Shown here: one piece after another, positions 25,256 through 35,124 of the stretch
Numbering within the stretch: position 1 is the stretch's first letter
Layout of the letters: the number at the start of each line of letters is the position of its first letter
Translations under genes and position numbers: made by a program
NCBI RefSeq assembly: GCF_002272075.1
Contig: NZ_NPBJ01000023.1
Location: 155,037 to 219,036, forward strand
Source: Terribacillus saccharophilus
Lineage (GTDB): Bacteria; Bacillota; Bacilli; Bacillales; Amphibacillaceae
DNA: 64,000 bases
Direction of reading: 5' to 3'
The notes under the pieces: model-generated
The model's input: only the letters and a program-made list of their open reading frames with translations
Told to the model about the DNA's origin: nothing
Databases searched by the model: none

Positions 25256-26203
25256 TCAGGACTGACTCCCTGACTCGACAGGAACAGTAGTATTAGCTAA
25301 GATCTCTTCCACGATTTCCTGCTTTGTTTTCCGGATGGCTCCCTCCATGGTCAGCATGATCCGATGTCCCAGTATGAACTTGGCTAATAGCTTGATATCT
25401 TGAGGTGAAACGAAGTCTCTACCATCCAAAAGAGCATACGCCTGTCCCGCTTTCAGCCATGCAAGTGCCGCCCGCGTACTTGCTCCAAGCCGAACTTCAG
25501 GATGATTTCGACTGGCGTGAATGATGGATAACAAATAATCCTTTACATCATCTGTAATATGGATACTGTTTACTTCCTGCTGCAGCTGAAGCACTGTCTC
25601 TGGATTCAATATCGCTTCATTACTAATTCCAACTTGCTTATATGTATTGAGAATGTTCCTTTCATCCTCCAGCTCTGGATAATCAAGCTGGATACGCAGT
25701 AAAAAACGATCCAGCTGTGCTTCAGGCAGTGGATAAGTTCCTTGCCCTTGTTCAACAGGATTTTGCGTAGCAATAACCGTAAATGGAACAGGAACGGGCA
25801 GTGTCTCACCATCAATTGTAAGCTGCTGCTCTTCCATTACCTCCAGCAAACTGGATTGTGTTTTCGGCGCAGCCCGGTTGATTTCATCAGCAAGCAGCAG
25901 ATTCGTAAATGCAGGACCGTACCTGATCTCGAATTCCTGTTTCTTCGGATTGAAAAATTGAATTCCAGTTACGTCACTTGGCAAAACATCGGGTGTGAAC
26001 TGAACACGGCGGAATTGTCCGCCATAGACAGCTGCTACCGTTTTGGCAAGTTTTGTTTTACCCGTCCCTGGCACGCTCTCTAATAGCACATGACCATTTG
26101 CCAGTAATGCTACAAATAAAAGTTCAACTGCTTGATCTTGGCCGATAATTTCTCGTTTTACATATTGTATGCTGCGTCGTAAAGACTGTTTTTTATCCTC
26201 CAT
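25256..26203 (-). CDS. MoxR-family AAA+ ATPase
   Basis: 315 residues. Walker A is VPGTGKTKLAKT, Walker B is LLLADEINRAAPKTQSSLLEVMEE, and sensor elements lie around VIATQNPVEQGQGTYPLPEAQLDRF, giving a complete MoxR ATPase. It probably remodels or activates the DUF58 partner encoded next. First gene of a three-gene overlapping operon (MoxR, DUF58, membrane protein). Start ATG 26203 or the GTG six bases earlier; GGAGGTGAT lies just upstream of both. Confidence 0.92.
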   Translation of the reverse strand: MEDKKQSLRRSIQYVKREIIGQDQAVELLFVALLANGHVLLESVPGTGKTKLAKTVAAVYGGQFRRVQFTPDVLPSDVTGIQFFNPKKQEFEIRYGPAFTNLLLADEINRAAPKTQSSLLEVMEEQQLTIDGETLPVPVPFTVIATQNPVEQGQGTYPLPEAQLDRFLLRIQLDYPELEDERNILNTYKQVGISNEAILNPETVLQLQQEVNSIHITDDVKDYLLSIIHASRNHPEVRLGASTRAALAWLKAGQAYALLDGRDFVSPQDIKLLAKFILGHRIMLTMEGAIRKTKQEIVEEILANTTVPVESGSQS

Positions 26204-26277
26204 GCACACATCACCTCCATTTGGAATATTCTTTCAATTATCTCATCATAGCATAACTCTTACATTCTAAAGAAAAT

Positions 26278-26302
26278 AAAAAAAGACAGCCTCAGCTGTC
26301 TT
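26278..26302 (-). terminator. Terminator after the TVP38-type gene
   Basis: On the minus strand AAGACAGC pairs with GCTGTCTT, followed by seven T. Confidence 0.8.
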
Positions 26303-26942
26303 ATGTCAGTATTTCTTTTATCTTGTCTCTTTTCCAAAAGCCTATCAGAGCACAAATCAATATAATCAATAGAATAATAGCGATATACGTATAGTTTAAG
26401 GATACGATACTTGACCCGACAAGTGCATAAGTCATCGTCCCCGGAAGCACGCCTAATACACTGGCGGCCATATATTGCTTGAACTTAACACGTGTCAGAC
26501 CGGCAACATAACTGACCAGATCATAATTGAAAACCGGCAGCACCCGCATGACTAATACATAAAAGAAACCTTCGTCATGCAATTTCTGCTTGATTTTCTC
26601 CACTCTTTCACCTAAATCCTTATCCCCGAATCGCTCGGAGAAAAAGTGAGCTAGAAAATATGCGACGATAGCAGCACCCGCAGAACCAATTAAAATGAAG
26701 ATAGTCCCTTTAACAAAGCCGAACGCTAAACCACCAGCAATCGATAATACAGAGGAAGGAAAAAATATGACGGGTTTAACCGCATAGATTCCCATGTAGA
26801 TTAATGGAGATACGATCCCAAATGAAACAATCCACCCTTGGATATCCTCAGGTGACAGTTTAATATGTTCCCGGACGAACCAAAACAGAAAAAGAACAAG
26901 CAGCCCGATAGCCGTGCCCTTGATAACCTTTTTTCCTTTCAT
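26301..26942 (-). CDS. TVP38/TMEM64 (DedA-like) membrane protein
   Basis: 213 residues with about six hydrophobic segments. The central SNARE-associated (VTT) domain is recognisable by FPSSVLSIAGGLAFG and RVLPVFNYDLVSYVAGLTRVKFKQYM. Relatives in the DedA superfamily affect lipid or undecaprenyl phosphate handling in the cytoplasmic membrane; a specific function is not established for this subgroup. Single gene, its start 320 bases from murA, which is divergent. Confidence 0.85.
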   Translation of the reverse strand: MKGKKVIKGTAIGLLVLFLFWFVREHIKLSPEDIQGWIVSFGIVSPLIYMGIYAVKPVIFFPSSVLSIAGGLAFGFVKGTIFILIGSAGAAIVAYFLAHFFSERFGDKDLGERVEKIKQKLHDEGFFYVLVMRVLPVFNYDLVSYVAGLTRVKFKQYMAASVLGVLPGTMTYALVGSSIVSLNYTYIAIILLIILICALIGFWKRDKIKEILT

Positions 26943-27141
26943 GATGAGCCTGCCTTTCTTTTGGTATAGTCCAGTCCTTTTTATTGTAGCACAAAAGTCT
27001 GTTACCGCTAGTATATGAAACTCTTACCTTAGGGGTTCGAAGATATAGGTAAAAACTGCATACAGGAATACTTATTCCCTATCTACTTCTTAGCTGATTA
27101 ATGGTAAAATGAAATTTATGTGCATATGAGAGCAGATAAAA

Positions 27142-27236
27142 AGCGCTAAAGGCTGTTCAGAAATACTGGATTATACAAAGAAGCTAGGTATATTCCTATT
27201 TTCTTAATTCCTTTTGTTTCTGACCTTTCAGGCGCT
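27142..27236 (+). ncRNA. Long imperfect hairpin in the leader of the murA-type gene
   Basis: Three stem blocks stack. AGCGC (27142-27146) pairs with GCGCT (27232-27236), AAAGG (27148-27152) with CCTTT (27224-27228), and TCAGAAA (27157-27163) with TTTCTGA (27217-27223). An inner hairpin AAGAA..TAGG/CCTA..TTCTT lies around 27178-27206. There is no T run, and the ribosome site follows 11 bases later, so translational control is more likely than termination. I know no Rfam class that fits. The rest of 26943-27141 is AT-rich with a possible -10 (TAAAAT near 27105) and no visible gene. Confidence 0.5.
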
Positions 27237-27261
27237 GTAATTAGACAAGGAGCGTAATAGA

Positions 27262-28542
27262 GTGGACAATGCATGGTTTGAAGTCAGAAAAAGCGGCCCG
27301 CTAACCGGAGAAGTTACCATTCCAGGTGCCAAGAACAGTGCGCTTGCACTGGTTGTAGCAGGCTGTTTGACAGATGAGACAATCACAATTCATGATATTC
27401 CCGCTATCCGGGATATCTTATTGATAAAAGAACTTGCCGAGGATATCGGCTTGCATATGAATGAAAAAGAGAAAAATACGTATGAGCTTACTGGTAGACA
27501 TATTACTTCCGGAAAACTTGATTTAGCCAAGACATCGGATTTCCGCGCGTCGTATTACTTTGTCGGAGCTTTGCTGCATAAAGTCAAAACCGTGCAAATC
27601 GGTTATCCAGGCGGAGATGACTTCGGTTCCCGTCCAATTGATCAACATGTGAAGGCTCTTTCTGCACTTGGAGCAACATTTGATTTCAAGCAGCAGTATT
27701 ATGAAGTAACTAGCGAGAAATTGACAGGTGCGGAGATTACATTTGATGTGATTACATCAGGTGCTACCATCAACGCTATGCTCGCAGCAGCAAAAGCTGA
27801 AGGACGCACAACACTGCATAATGCTGCAAAAGATCCGGAAGTAGTTGATTTAGCGAACCTCCTGAACTTAATGGGAGCAAAAATCAAAGGTGCCGGTACA
27901 GAGAAGATTACGATTGACGGCGTGGAGTCTCTTCATGGTGGAATCGAACACACAGTAATTCCGGATCGTTTGATTGCTGGTGCATTTTTGATGGCAGCAG
28001 GTGTGACGAATGGCCGGATTACAGTTAAAAATGTCATTCCTGAGCACTTAGCAAGCTGTACGAACAAACTGATTGAGCTAGGTATGACAATTACAGAAGA
28101 CGATGACTCGATGACAGCTTCAGGAACTGCGCTGCAAGGTGCTCGCATCCAGACAGGCATGTATCCAGAACTTGCAACTGATTTGCAGCAGCCTCTTACT
28201 ACGCTGCTCACGTTAGCAGCTGGCTCTAGTACGATTTTGGACAAAGTATATCCAAACCGTAATGGGCATGTTGCTGAGCTGAAGAAGCTTGGTGCTGACA
28301 TCGAAGTAGTTGATCATCAGATCCTAATTCATGGCGTTGCTAAACTAACGGGCGCAACAGTAAAAGCACATGACGTTCGCGCTGGTACTTCTTTGATTTT
28401 GGCTGGCCTTGCAGCTGATGGCGTAACCAAAATCACGGATGTTAAGCATATTCAGCGTGGTTATGAGGATATCGTCGGGCTGTTCACACAGCTTGGGGCA
28501 AATATCACGTTGCATCAGCCAGAGCATCAGACTCAAATCTAA
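27262..28542 (+). CDS. murA: UDP-N-acetylglucosamine 1-carboxyvinyltransferase, variant MurA with Asp at the catalytic Cys position
   Basis: 426 residues, full length for enolpyruvyl transferases. The Lys-Asn pair in GAKNSAL (residues 23-25), Arg in FRAS (about 95), Asp in ATDLQQP and Arg in HIQRGYE are all conserved. The loop that normally reads GGC..G.RP reads GGDDFGSRP here, so residue 119 is Asp (codon GAT at 27616). Asp at this position is known in the naturally fosfomycin-insensitive M. tuberculosis MurA. The reaction is the first committed step of peptidoglycan synthesis, transfer from PEP to UDP-GlcNAc. The start is GTG 27262, with AAGGAG upstream. It could be a second, specialised paralogue (murZ type). 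Confidence 0.92.
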   Translation: MDNAWFEVRKSGPLTGEVTIPGAKNSALALVVAGCLTDETITIHDIPAIRDILLIKELAEDIGLHMNEKEKNTYELTGRHITSGKLDLAKTSDFRASYYFVGALLHKVKTVQIGYPGGDDFGSRPIDQHVKALSALGATFDFKQQYYEVTSEKLTGAEITFDVITSGATINAMLAAAKAEGRTTLHNAAKDPEVVDLANLLNLMGAKIKGAGTEKITIDGVESLHGGIEHTVIPDRLIAGAFLMAAGVTNGRITVKNVIPEHLASCTNKLIELGMTITEDDDSMTASGTALQGARIQTGMYPELATDLQQPLTTLLTLAAGSSTILDKVYPNRNGHVAELKKLGADIEVVDHQILIHGVAKLTGATVKAHDVRAGTSLILAGLAADGVTKITDVKHIQRGYEDIVGLFTQLGANITLHQPEHQTQI

Positions 28543-28546
28543 CATC

Positions 28547-28581
28547 AACCGCTCCCCTACTTGTAGGTGAGCGGTTTTTTT
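28547..28581 (+). terminator. Terminator after murA
   Basis: ACCGCTC and GAGCGGT, with further pairing CCTAC/GTAGG, form a hairpin followed by seven T. Confidence 0.88.
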
Positions 28582-28635
28582 ATGATTGCTGAAACATGCT
28601 TTAGGGTAATATGAGATTGATTGGAGGAGAAGCTG

Positions 28636-29142
28636 ATGCGAATCATTATTTTAGCTGATACACATATGCCGCGTATGGCAAAGGTTTGGCCAGCTGCGCT
28701 GCTTCCCTATCTAGAGCAAGCTGACCATATTATCCATGCTGGTGATCTTCAGGACAGCCGAGTTCTTGATTCACTTGCATCTTTCGCTCCAGTTACAGCT
28801 GTCTCAGGAAATATAGACAGTCCCGAGCTGATTGATAACTTACCAAAAAAACAGCTCCTTACCTTTCATGGATTAAGAATTGGGTTAACACATGGACACG
28901 GAAAGGGAAAAACCACTGAAAAACGAGCGAAGCTGGCATTTGAAGGCGAATACCTAGATTTGCTCATCTTCGGACACTCACATATTCCTGTTCATAAAGA
29001 AGAAGCAGGTCTTGTTCTATTCAACCCCGGATCTCCAACAGATAAGCGGCGGCAGGAGCAATTCTCATTTGGCGAATTGATTGTTCAAAAGAATGGCACA
29101 TGGTCTCTAAAACATATTTTCTATAGCGATAAGAAAGGATGA
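28636..29142 (+). CDS. YfcE/MJ0936-type metallophosphoesterase
   Basis: 168 residues of the small calcineurin-like phosphodiesterase fold. Metal ligands appear in order: ADTHMPRM (D and H), HAGDLQDSR, SGNIDSPELID, THGHGKGKT and GHSHIPVHK. It probably hydrolyses phosphodiesters in the cytoplasm; no natural substrate is fixed for the family. ATG 28636 has GGAGGAG six bases upstream. The stop lies 5 bases before the next start, so it forms an operon with the SDR gene. Confidence 0.87.
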   Translation: MRIIILADTHMPRMAKVWPAALLPYLEQADHIIHAGDLQDSRVLDSLASFAPVTAVSGNIDSPELIDNLPKKQLLTFHGLRIGLTHGHGKGKTTEKRAKLAFEGEYLDLLIFGHSHIPVHKEEAGLVLFNPGSPTDKRRQEQFSFGELIVQKNGTWSLKHIFYSDKKG

Positions 29143-29147
29143 ATGTA

Positions 29148-29888
29148 ATGGAATTCTCAGGCAAAGTAGTTGTCGTTACTGGAGCAGGAAACGGAATTGG
29201 AAAGGCGGTTGCCCTTCAGTACGCTGCTAAAGGAGCGAAAGTAGCCGCAGTTGATATGGATCTAGAAGCAGTCGAACAAACTGTACAGGAAATGGCAGGA
29301 GAAGGACTTGCCCTCCAAGCAGACATGCGGCAACACACACAAGTGACTGACTTTATGAAACAAGCCTTTGACCATTTTGGGCAAATAGATATTTTGATTA
29401 ACAATGCTGGTATTAGTGCGTTTAAGAATATGTTTGAACTAGCTGTCGAAGAATGGGATAGCATTATCAACACGAATTTGCGCGGAACTTTCCTAGCCAG
29501 CAGAGAAGCCGCCGGATATATGAAGCACAGCGGAAAAGGCGGCTCGATTGTAAACATTGCATCGACTCGTGCAACTATGTCGGAACCTGATACCGAGGCA
29601 TACGCTGCAACCAAAGGCGGGATCGTCGCTCTTACGCATGCACTTTCCATGTCATTACAGGATGACTACATTACGGTAAACAGCATTAGTCCAGGCTGGA
29701 TCGAAACGAAGGAATATGACAGCCTTCGTCCTGTCGATCATGATCAGCACCCTTCCAAGCGCGTAGGAACACCATCAGATATCGCCAGAGCATGCGTTTT
29801 CCTGACATCAGCTGAAAATAATTTCATCAATGGTGAAAATATTGTTATAGATGGCGGCATGACACGCAAAATGATTTATGAACACTAA
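29148..29888 (+). CDS. Short-chain dehydrogenase/reductase
   Basis: 246 residues with the classical SDR plan: TGAGNGIGKA for cofactor, NNAG in ILINNAGIS, the catalytic Ser in NIASTRA and YAATKGG (Tyr and Lys), and ENIVIDGGMTRK at the end. An Asp after strand 2 (VDMDLEA) suggests NAD preference. Substrate unknown. ATG 29148 is preferred over 29139, since AAAGG touches the latter. It is translated right after the phosphodiesterase gene and ends at a shared terminator with gdh. Confidence 0.87.
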   Translation: MEFSGKVVVVTGAGNGIGKAVALQYAAKGAKVAAVDMDLEAVEQTVQEMAGEGLALQADMRQHTQVTDFMKQAFDHFGQIDILINNAGISAFKNMFELAVEEWDSIINTNLRGTFLASREAAGYMKHSGKGGSIVNIASTRATMSEPDTEAYAATKGGIVALTHALSMSLQDDYITVNSISPGWIETKEYDSLRPVDHDQHPSKRVGTPSDIARACVFLTSAENNFINGENIVIDGGMTRKMIYEH

Positions 29889-29923
29889 AAAAGACAATGC
29901 CCGCGGGGGCATTGTCTTCTTTT
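29888..29923. terminator. Bidirectional terminator between the SDR gene and gdh
   Basis: AAAAGACAATGCCCGC pairs with GGGGGCATTGTCTTCTTTTTT; A and T tracts flank both sides. Confidence 0.85.
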
Positions 29924-29924
29924 T

Positions 29925-31588
<1,664 letters not shown>

Positions 31589-31619
31589 CACGTCACTCCA
31601 TTTCCAATATGCTTACGGG

Positions 31620-31649
31620 TATTATGATGCGTTTTCTATTGATTTATGC
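31620..31649 (-). promoter_or_regulatory. Sigma-G promoter of glcU-gdh
   Basis: On the minus strand GCATA (31645-31649), an 18-base spacer and CATAATA (31620-31626) fit the published Bacillus sigma-G consensus (GHATR, N18, CATWHTA) without mismatch. The gene identity supports forespore expression. Confidence 0.75.
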
Positions 31650-31651
31650 AT

Positions 31652-31684
31652 AAAAAAAGATCCAAAGCTATATAGCTTTGGATC
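31652..31684 (-). terminator. Terminator of the cyd operon
   Basis: A 26-base perfect palindrome, GATCCAAAGCTAT plus its reverse complement (31659-31684), is followed by seven T on the minus strand. It overlaps the last stop codon of the operon. Confidence 0.9.
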
Positions 31685-33416
31685 AAATACGCTGGAGTGC
31701 CGCCGGGCGGTCCAGCTCATATAGTTTTCTGTAATGCGGGGACTCCTTCAGCAATTGCGCATGCGTCCCGCGCATTTTGATTTTCCCTTCCTCAAGGAAA
31801 ATAATTTCATCCATCTGTTCCATCCCTACAAGGTGGTGTGTTACCCAAAGCAAGGATTTTCCGGCCAGGCTATCGAAAATCGTCTTCAGCAAATCACGTT
31901 CTGTGATTGGATCAAGTCCTACAGTCGGTTCATCTAGCATGACGATCGGCGTATTCTGGAGCAGAACCCGCGCCAGAGCAATACGCTGACGCTCCCCGCC
32001 GGAGAAACGCTGTCCGGTTTCTTGCATCGATGTCTGATATCCTTCTGGCTGACTGGCTACTAAATCATGTAATTTGACTTGTTTCATAATAGCTTTCACT
32101 TCTGCTTCAGTCGCAGATTCATTCGCCAGCAGTAGGTTATTCGCCACACTTGTATAGAAAAGATAAGGATTTTGATTCAATACAGAGACCAGGTTTGTCA
32201 TATCCGAACGAATGGATGATGCTTCATAACCATTGATTCGTACAGAACCGGAATCTGGAACCAGCATCCCTTGCAGAAGCTTTAGCAATGTTGATTTACC
32301 CGCACCACTCTTACCGATAATGGCAATTTTTTTACCTTGTGTCAGCTCGAGTGATAAGTTCTTGATAACACTTTCCTGTTCCTCATAACCAAAACCTACA
32401 TCATCCATAGTCAGCTGAACATTCTCAAACGAACCTTCATAGGAGACCGCTTGAACGATTGTTTCCTGATTTAATTCCAGTTCGGTGACACGGTTAAGTG
32501 ACTCCTCATACCGAGGATACTTTTCCACAGCATTCGATACAGGTAAAATCGCCTCTGACAGAGGAATGATGACAAGAACAAAAGCAGCAATGAATACATC
32601 TGTTATTCTTCCATCCGTAAACAAACTAGCACCGAAAGCAAGCATTGTTACCAGCATGGCCGCAACAACGACCTGCCCGATGAATTCACGATAATAAGAC
32701 CAGTTCTTCGACCGTTTGTCAGCTTTATCCTGTGTTTCCTGGCGCTTGAAAAAGCGACTGAAGAAATGCTGTTTTTGTCCGCTCAGCAGCCAGTCATGGA
32801 TGCCAAGGAAACCATCTGTCACATATTGATAAAGCTTATCCTTGTCCTTCTTGTAAGCCTGATTGGCTGCTCGCATATGCAACAGCGAGAAAATCGGCAT
32901 AACAACAACCAGCACGAAGAAGTATATCGCCATAAGAAAAGCAAATCCAATACTAAAGTAACCAAGTACACAGATACTGATAACGTATAGAAGAACCGCG
33001 GATGCAGTCGGCAGAATCGTACGCAGGTACAAATCTTGCAGGCTCTCGATATCCTCAGCCAATATACCGAGCACTTCTCCGGTTTTCATCGATTTGCTCG
33101 TTGCTGCTTTGGGTTCTACTAGATGATAAAGCCTAGTCCGCATCTTAGCCAGCACACGGAGAATGAAATCATGACTTACCAGTCGTTCGGAATAACGGAA
33201 TACTGAGCGTCCAAGTCCGAATGCCCGAACGAGCACAATTGGCACATACACAAGCAGGATGTTCTCCGGCCGAAGTGATGATTTAGAAATCAAGAAGCCA
33301 GATGTGAACATCAGTGCCGCAGCTGATCCCACTGTCAGCATACTTAGCAGCAATATGGTCAGCATGCGATATTTATATCTTTTAACATATGGCATGATCC
33401 AGTCACGATGCTTCAT
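31683..33416 (-). CDS. cydC: Heterodimeric ABC exporter for cytochrome bd assembly, CydC-type subunit
   Basis: 577 residues: a six-helix membrane domain (1 to about 310) and a nucleotide-binding domain with Walker A GKSGAGKST, signature FSGGERQRIALARVL and Walker B IVMLDEPT. It pairs with the preceding gene product to export reductant or move heme needed for cytochrome bd maturation. ATG 33416 has GGGGGATAATC upstream and overlaps the previous gene by 14 bases. In B. subtilis this fourth gene of the operon is called cydD; family databases name this type CydC. Confidence 0.92.
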   Translation of the reverse strand: MKHRDWIMPYVKRYKYRMLTILLLSMLTVGSAAALMFTSGFLISKSSLRPENILLVYVPIVLVRAFGLGRSVFRYSERLVSHDFILRVLAKMRTRLYHLVEPKAATSKSMKTGEVLGILAEDIESLQDLYLRTILPTASAVLLYVISICVLGYFSIGFAFLMAIYFFVLVVVMPIFSLLHMRAANQAYKKDKDKLYQYVTDGFLGIHDWLLSGQKQHFFSRFFKRQETQDKADKRSKNWSYYREFIGQVVVAAMLVTMLAFGASLFTDGRITDVFIAAFVLVIIPLSEAILPVSNAVEKYPRYEESLNRVTELELNQETIVQAVSYEGSFENVQLTMDDVGFGYEEQESVIKNLSLELTQGKKIAIIGKSGAGKSTLLKLLQGMLVPDSGSVRINGYEASSIRSDMTNLVSVLNQNPYLFYTSVANNLLLANESATEAEVKAIMKQVKLHDLVASQPEGYQTSMQETGQRFSGGERQRIALARVLLQNTPIVMLDEPTVGLDPITERDLLKTIFDSLAGKSLLWVTHHLVGMEQMDEIIFLEEGKIKMRGTHAQLLKESPHYRKLYELDRPAALQRI

Positions 33417-35124
33417 GATTATCCCCCATTTGTGCTTCAAGCAAACGGACATATAAGCCGCGGTTCGCCATTAATTGTTCATGCGTGCCACACTCTGCTA
33501 TTCTGCCGTTATCCATGACGACAATCAGATCCATTTCCTGCATCCAATGAAGCCGATGGGATGCGAAGAACAACAGTTTATCTGCAGCAAGTTCATCGAT
33601 TACTTCTTTCAATTCATATTCCGTTTCAATATCAAGCTGTGCTGTTGGTTCATCCAGCAGGACAATCGAACGATCGCTCAAGAATGCCCGTGCCAGGACT
33701 ACACGCTGTGCTTGACCACCGCTTAAGCTGCGGGCCCCTTCCCCAATCAAAGTGTCAGAGCCCTCTGGAAGTCTTTCGACAACTTCTCTTAGCCCAGCAT
33801 GATCAATCGCTTTTTCTACTCGTTCATCAGAGGCTTCCGGCGCATAGAATCTTACATTGTCCTTGATGCTGCCTTGGAAAATAAATGGATGCTGCGGAAT
33901 GTATGCTGTCTGTTTCTGCCATGCTTCAGCTGAGAAATCTAGAGGCTTCCCGTCCAGCTCCATTTCACCAGAAACAGGATCGATAAAGCCACTGAGTAAA
34001 TCAATGAAAGTTGATTTGCCGGCACCACTTGCTCCAATCAAACCGACCTTCTGATTCCCTTTGATACTTAGCTTTATCTCTGACAAAGCAGGACGGTCAT
34101 TGTCGTACGTAACCGTCACATCGTTTAAGACAAGCTCACTGTCTTCTCTCCAAATCCCTGCTTGATTTCCTTTATGCTTCTCTTCTGCAAGCTTGATAAC
34201 TGCAAGCATCTGATCACCTGCATCCTTACCATCCAATGTAGCATGATAATCATTCCCTACCTCACGAATCGGAAGGAAGTACTCTGGTGCAAGCAGCAGG
34301 ATCATCAATGCTGGCTCCAGCAAAAGTGTCCCATCAATCAATCTGAGACCAAGCGTAACAGCAACGAAAGCAATTGCAAGCTGTGTGAATAAGTCCAGCG
34401 CAAATGAGGAAAGAAACGCGATTCGCAATGTACCTAACGTAGATTTACGATACTGTCCGCTTACCTTTTCAATCGTCTCGCCATGCTCCTTGCTGCGACC
34501 TAGGAATTTTAATGTTTCCAATCCTCTTAACGAATCAACAAAGTGATTGGAAAGCATACGGTATGCCTTCCACTGACTGTCCATTTTCTTCTGTGCAGCT
34601 AAGCCAAGCAAAATCATAAATGCAACCAAAATAGGAATGGTAACCAATAAAATGACAGCCGAGATATCATCGTGCAGCCAGATATAAACTAGTACAAGCC
34701 ATGGCGTAATCATATTGGAAACAAGCTTTGGCAGGAACAGCTCCAGATAGTCCCGCAGCTTACCTGCTCCCTCCAGCAAGAAGGTAACCAGATTCCCGGT
34801 TCCTTCCTGTCTAGTGTAGCGTGGTCCCAGCTTGAATACACTTTCCAAAAATGATTTCCGCATATCCTCAACAGTTGCTTCTGCGAAGCGATAACATATT
34901 TTTTTAATGATAAGCTGCAAAAGCTGCCTAGCAAGAAAGGCTGCTATAAAGCAGCCTATAAGTGGTATTTGGGAAGGGAAGCTTTCCCCATGGAATAGGT
35001 GCGTGATGGCTTCCGCCAGCCATTTCGCTTGAAAGATAATGGCCACAGCTTGCAGCAGCGTTAATGCGGATAGCCCTAGCAGCACCGTTTTTATTCCTTT
35101 ATAAGCCATTAAATTTCTGCCCAT
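33403..35124 (-). CDS. cydD: Heterodimeric ABC exporter for cytochrome bd assembly, CydD-type subunit
   Basis: 573 residues with an N-terminal membrane domain and a C-terminal ATPase (Walker A GASGAGKST, signature LSGGQAQRVVLARAFL, Walker B IVLLDEPTAQLD). The first residues MGRNLMAYKG resemble the B. subtilis protein start, which supports ATG 35124 even though the ribosome site is weak; the codon overlaps the cydB stop (TAATG). In B. subtilis this is cydC. It acts together with the next gene product. Confidence 0.92.
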   Translation of the reverse strand: MGRNLMAYKGIKTVLLGLSALTLLQAVAIIFQAKWLAEAITHLFHGESFPSQIPLIGCFIAAFLARQLLQLIIKKICYRFAEATVEDMRKSFLESVFKLGPRYTRQEGTGNLVTFLLEGAGKLRDYLELFLPKLVSNMITPWLVLVYIWLHDDISAVILLVTIPILVAFMILLGLAAQKKMDSQWKAYRMLSNHFVDSLRGLETLKFLGRSKEHGETIEKVSGQYRKSTLGTLRIAFLSSFALDLFTQLAIAFVAVTLGLRLIDGTLLLEPALMILLLAPEYFLPIREVGNDYHATLDGKDAGDQMLAVIKLAEEKHKGNQAGIWREDSELVLNDVTVTYDNDRPALSEIKLSIKGNQKVGLIGASGAGKSTFIDLLSGFIDPVSGEMELDGKPLDFSAEAWQKQTAYIPQHPFIFQGSIKDNVRFYAPEASDERVEKAIDHAGLREVVERLPEGSDTLIGEGARSLSGGQAQRVVLARAFLSDRSIVLLDEPTAQLDIETEYELKEVIDELAADKLLFFASHRLHWMQEMDLIVVMDNGRIAECGTHEQLMANRGLYVRLLEAQMGDNHEAS

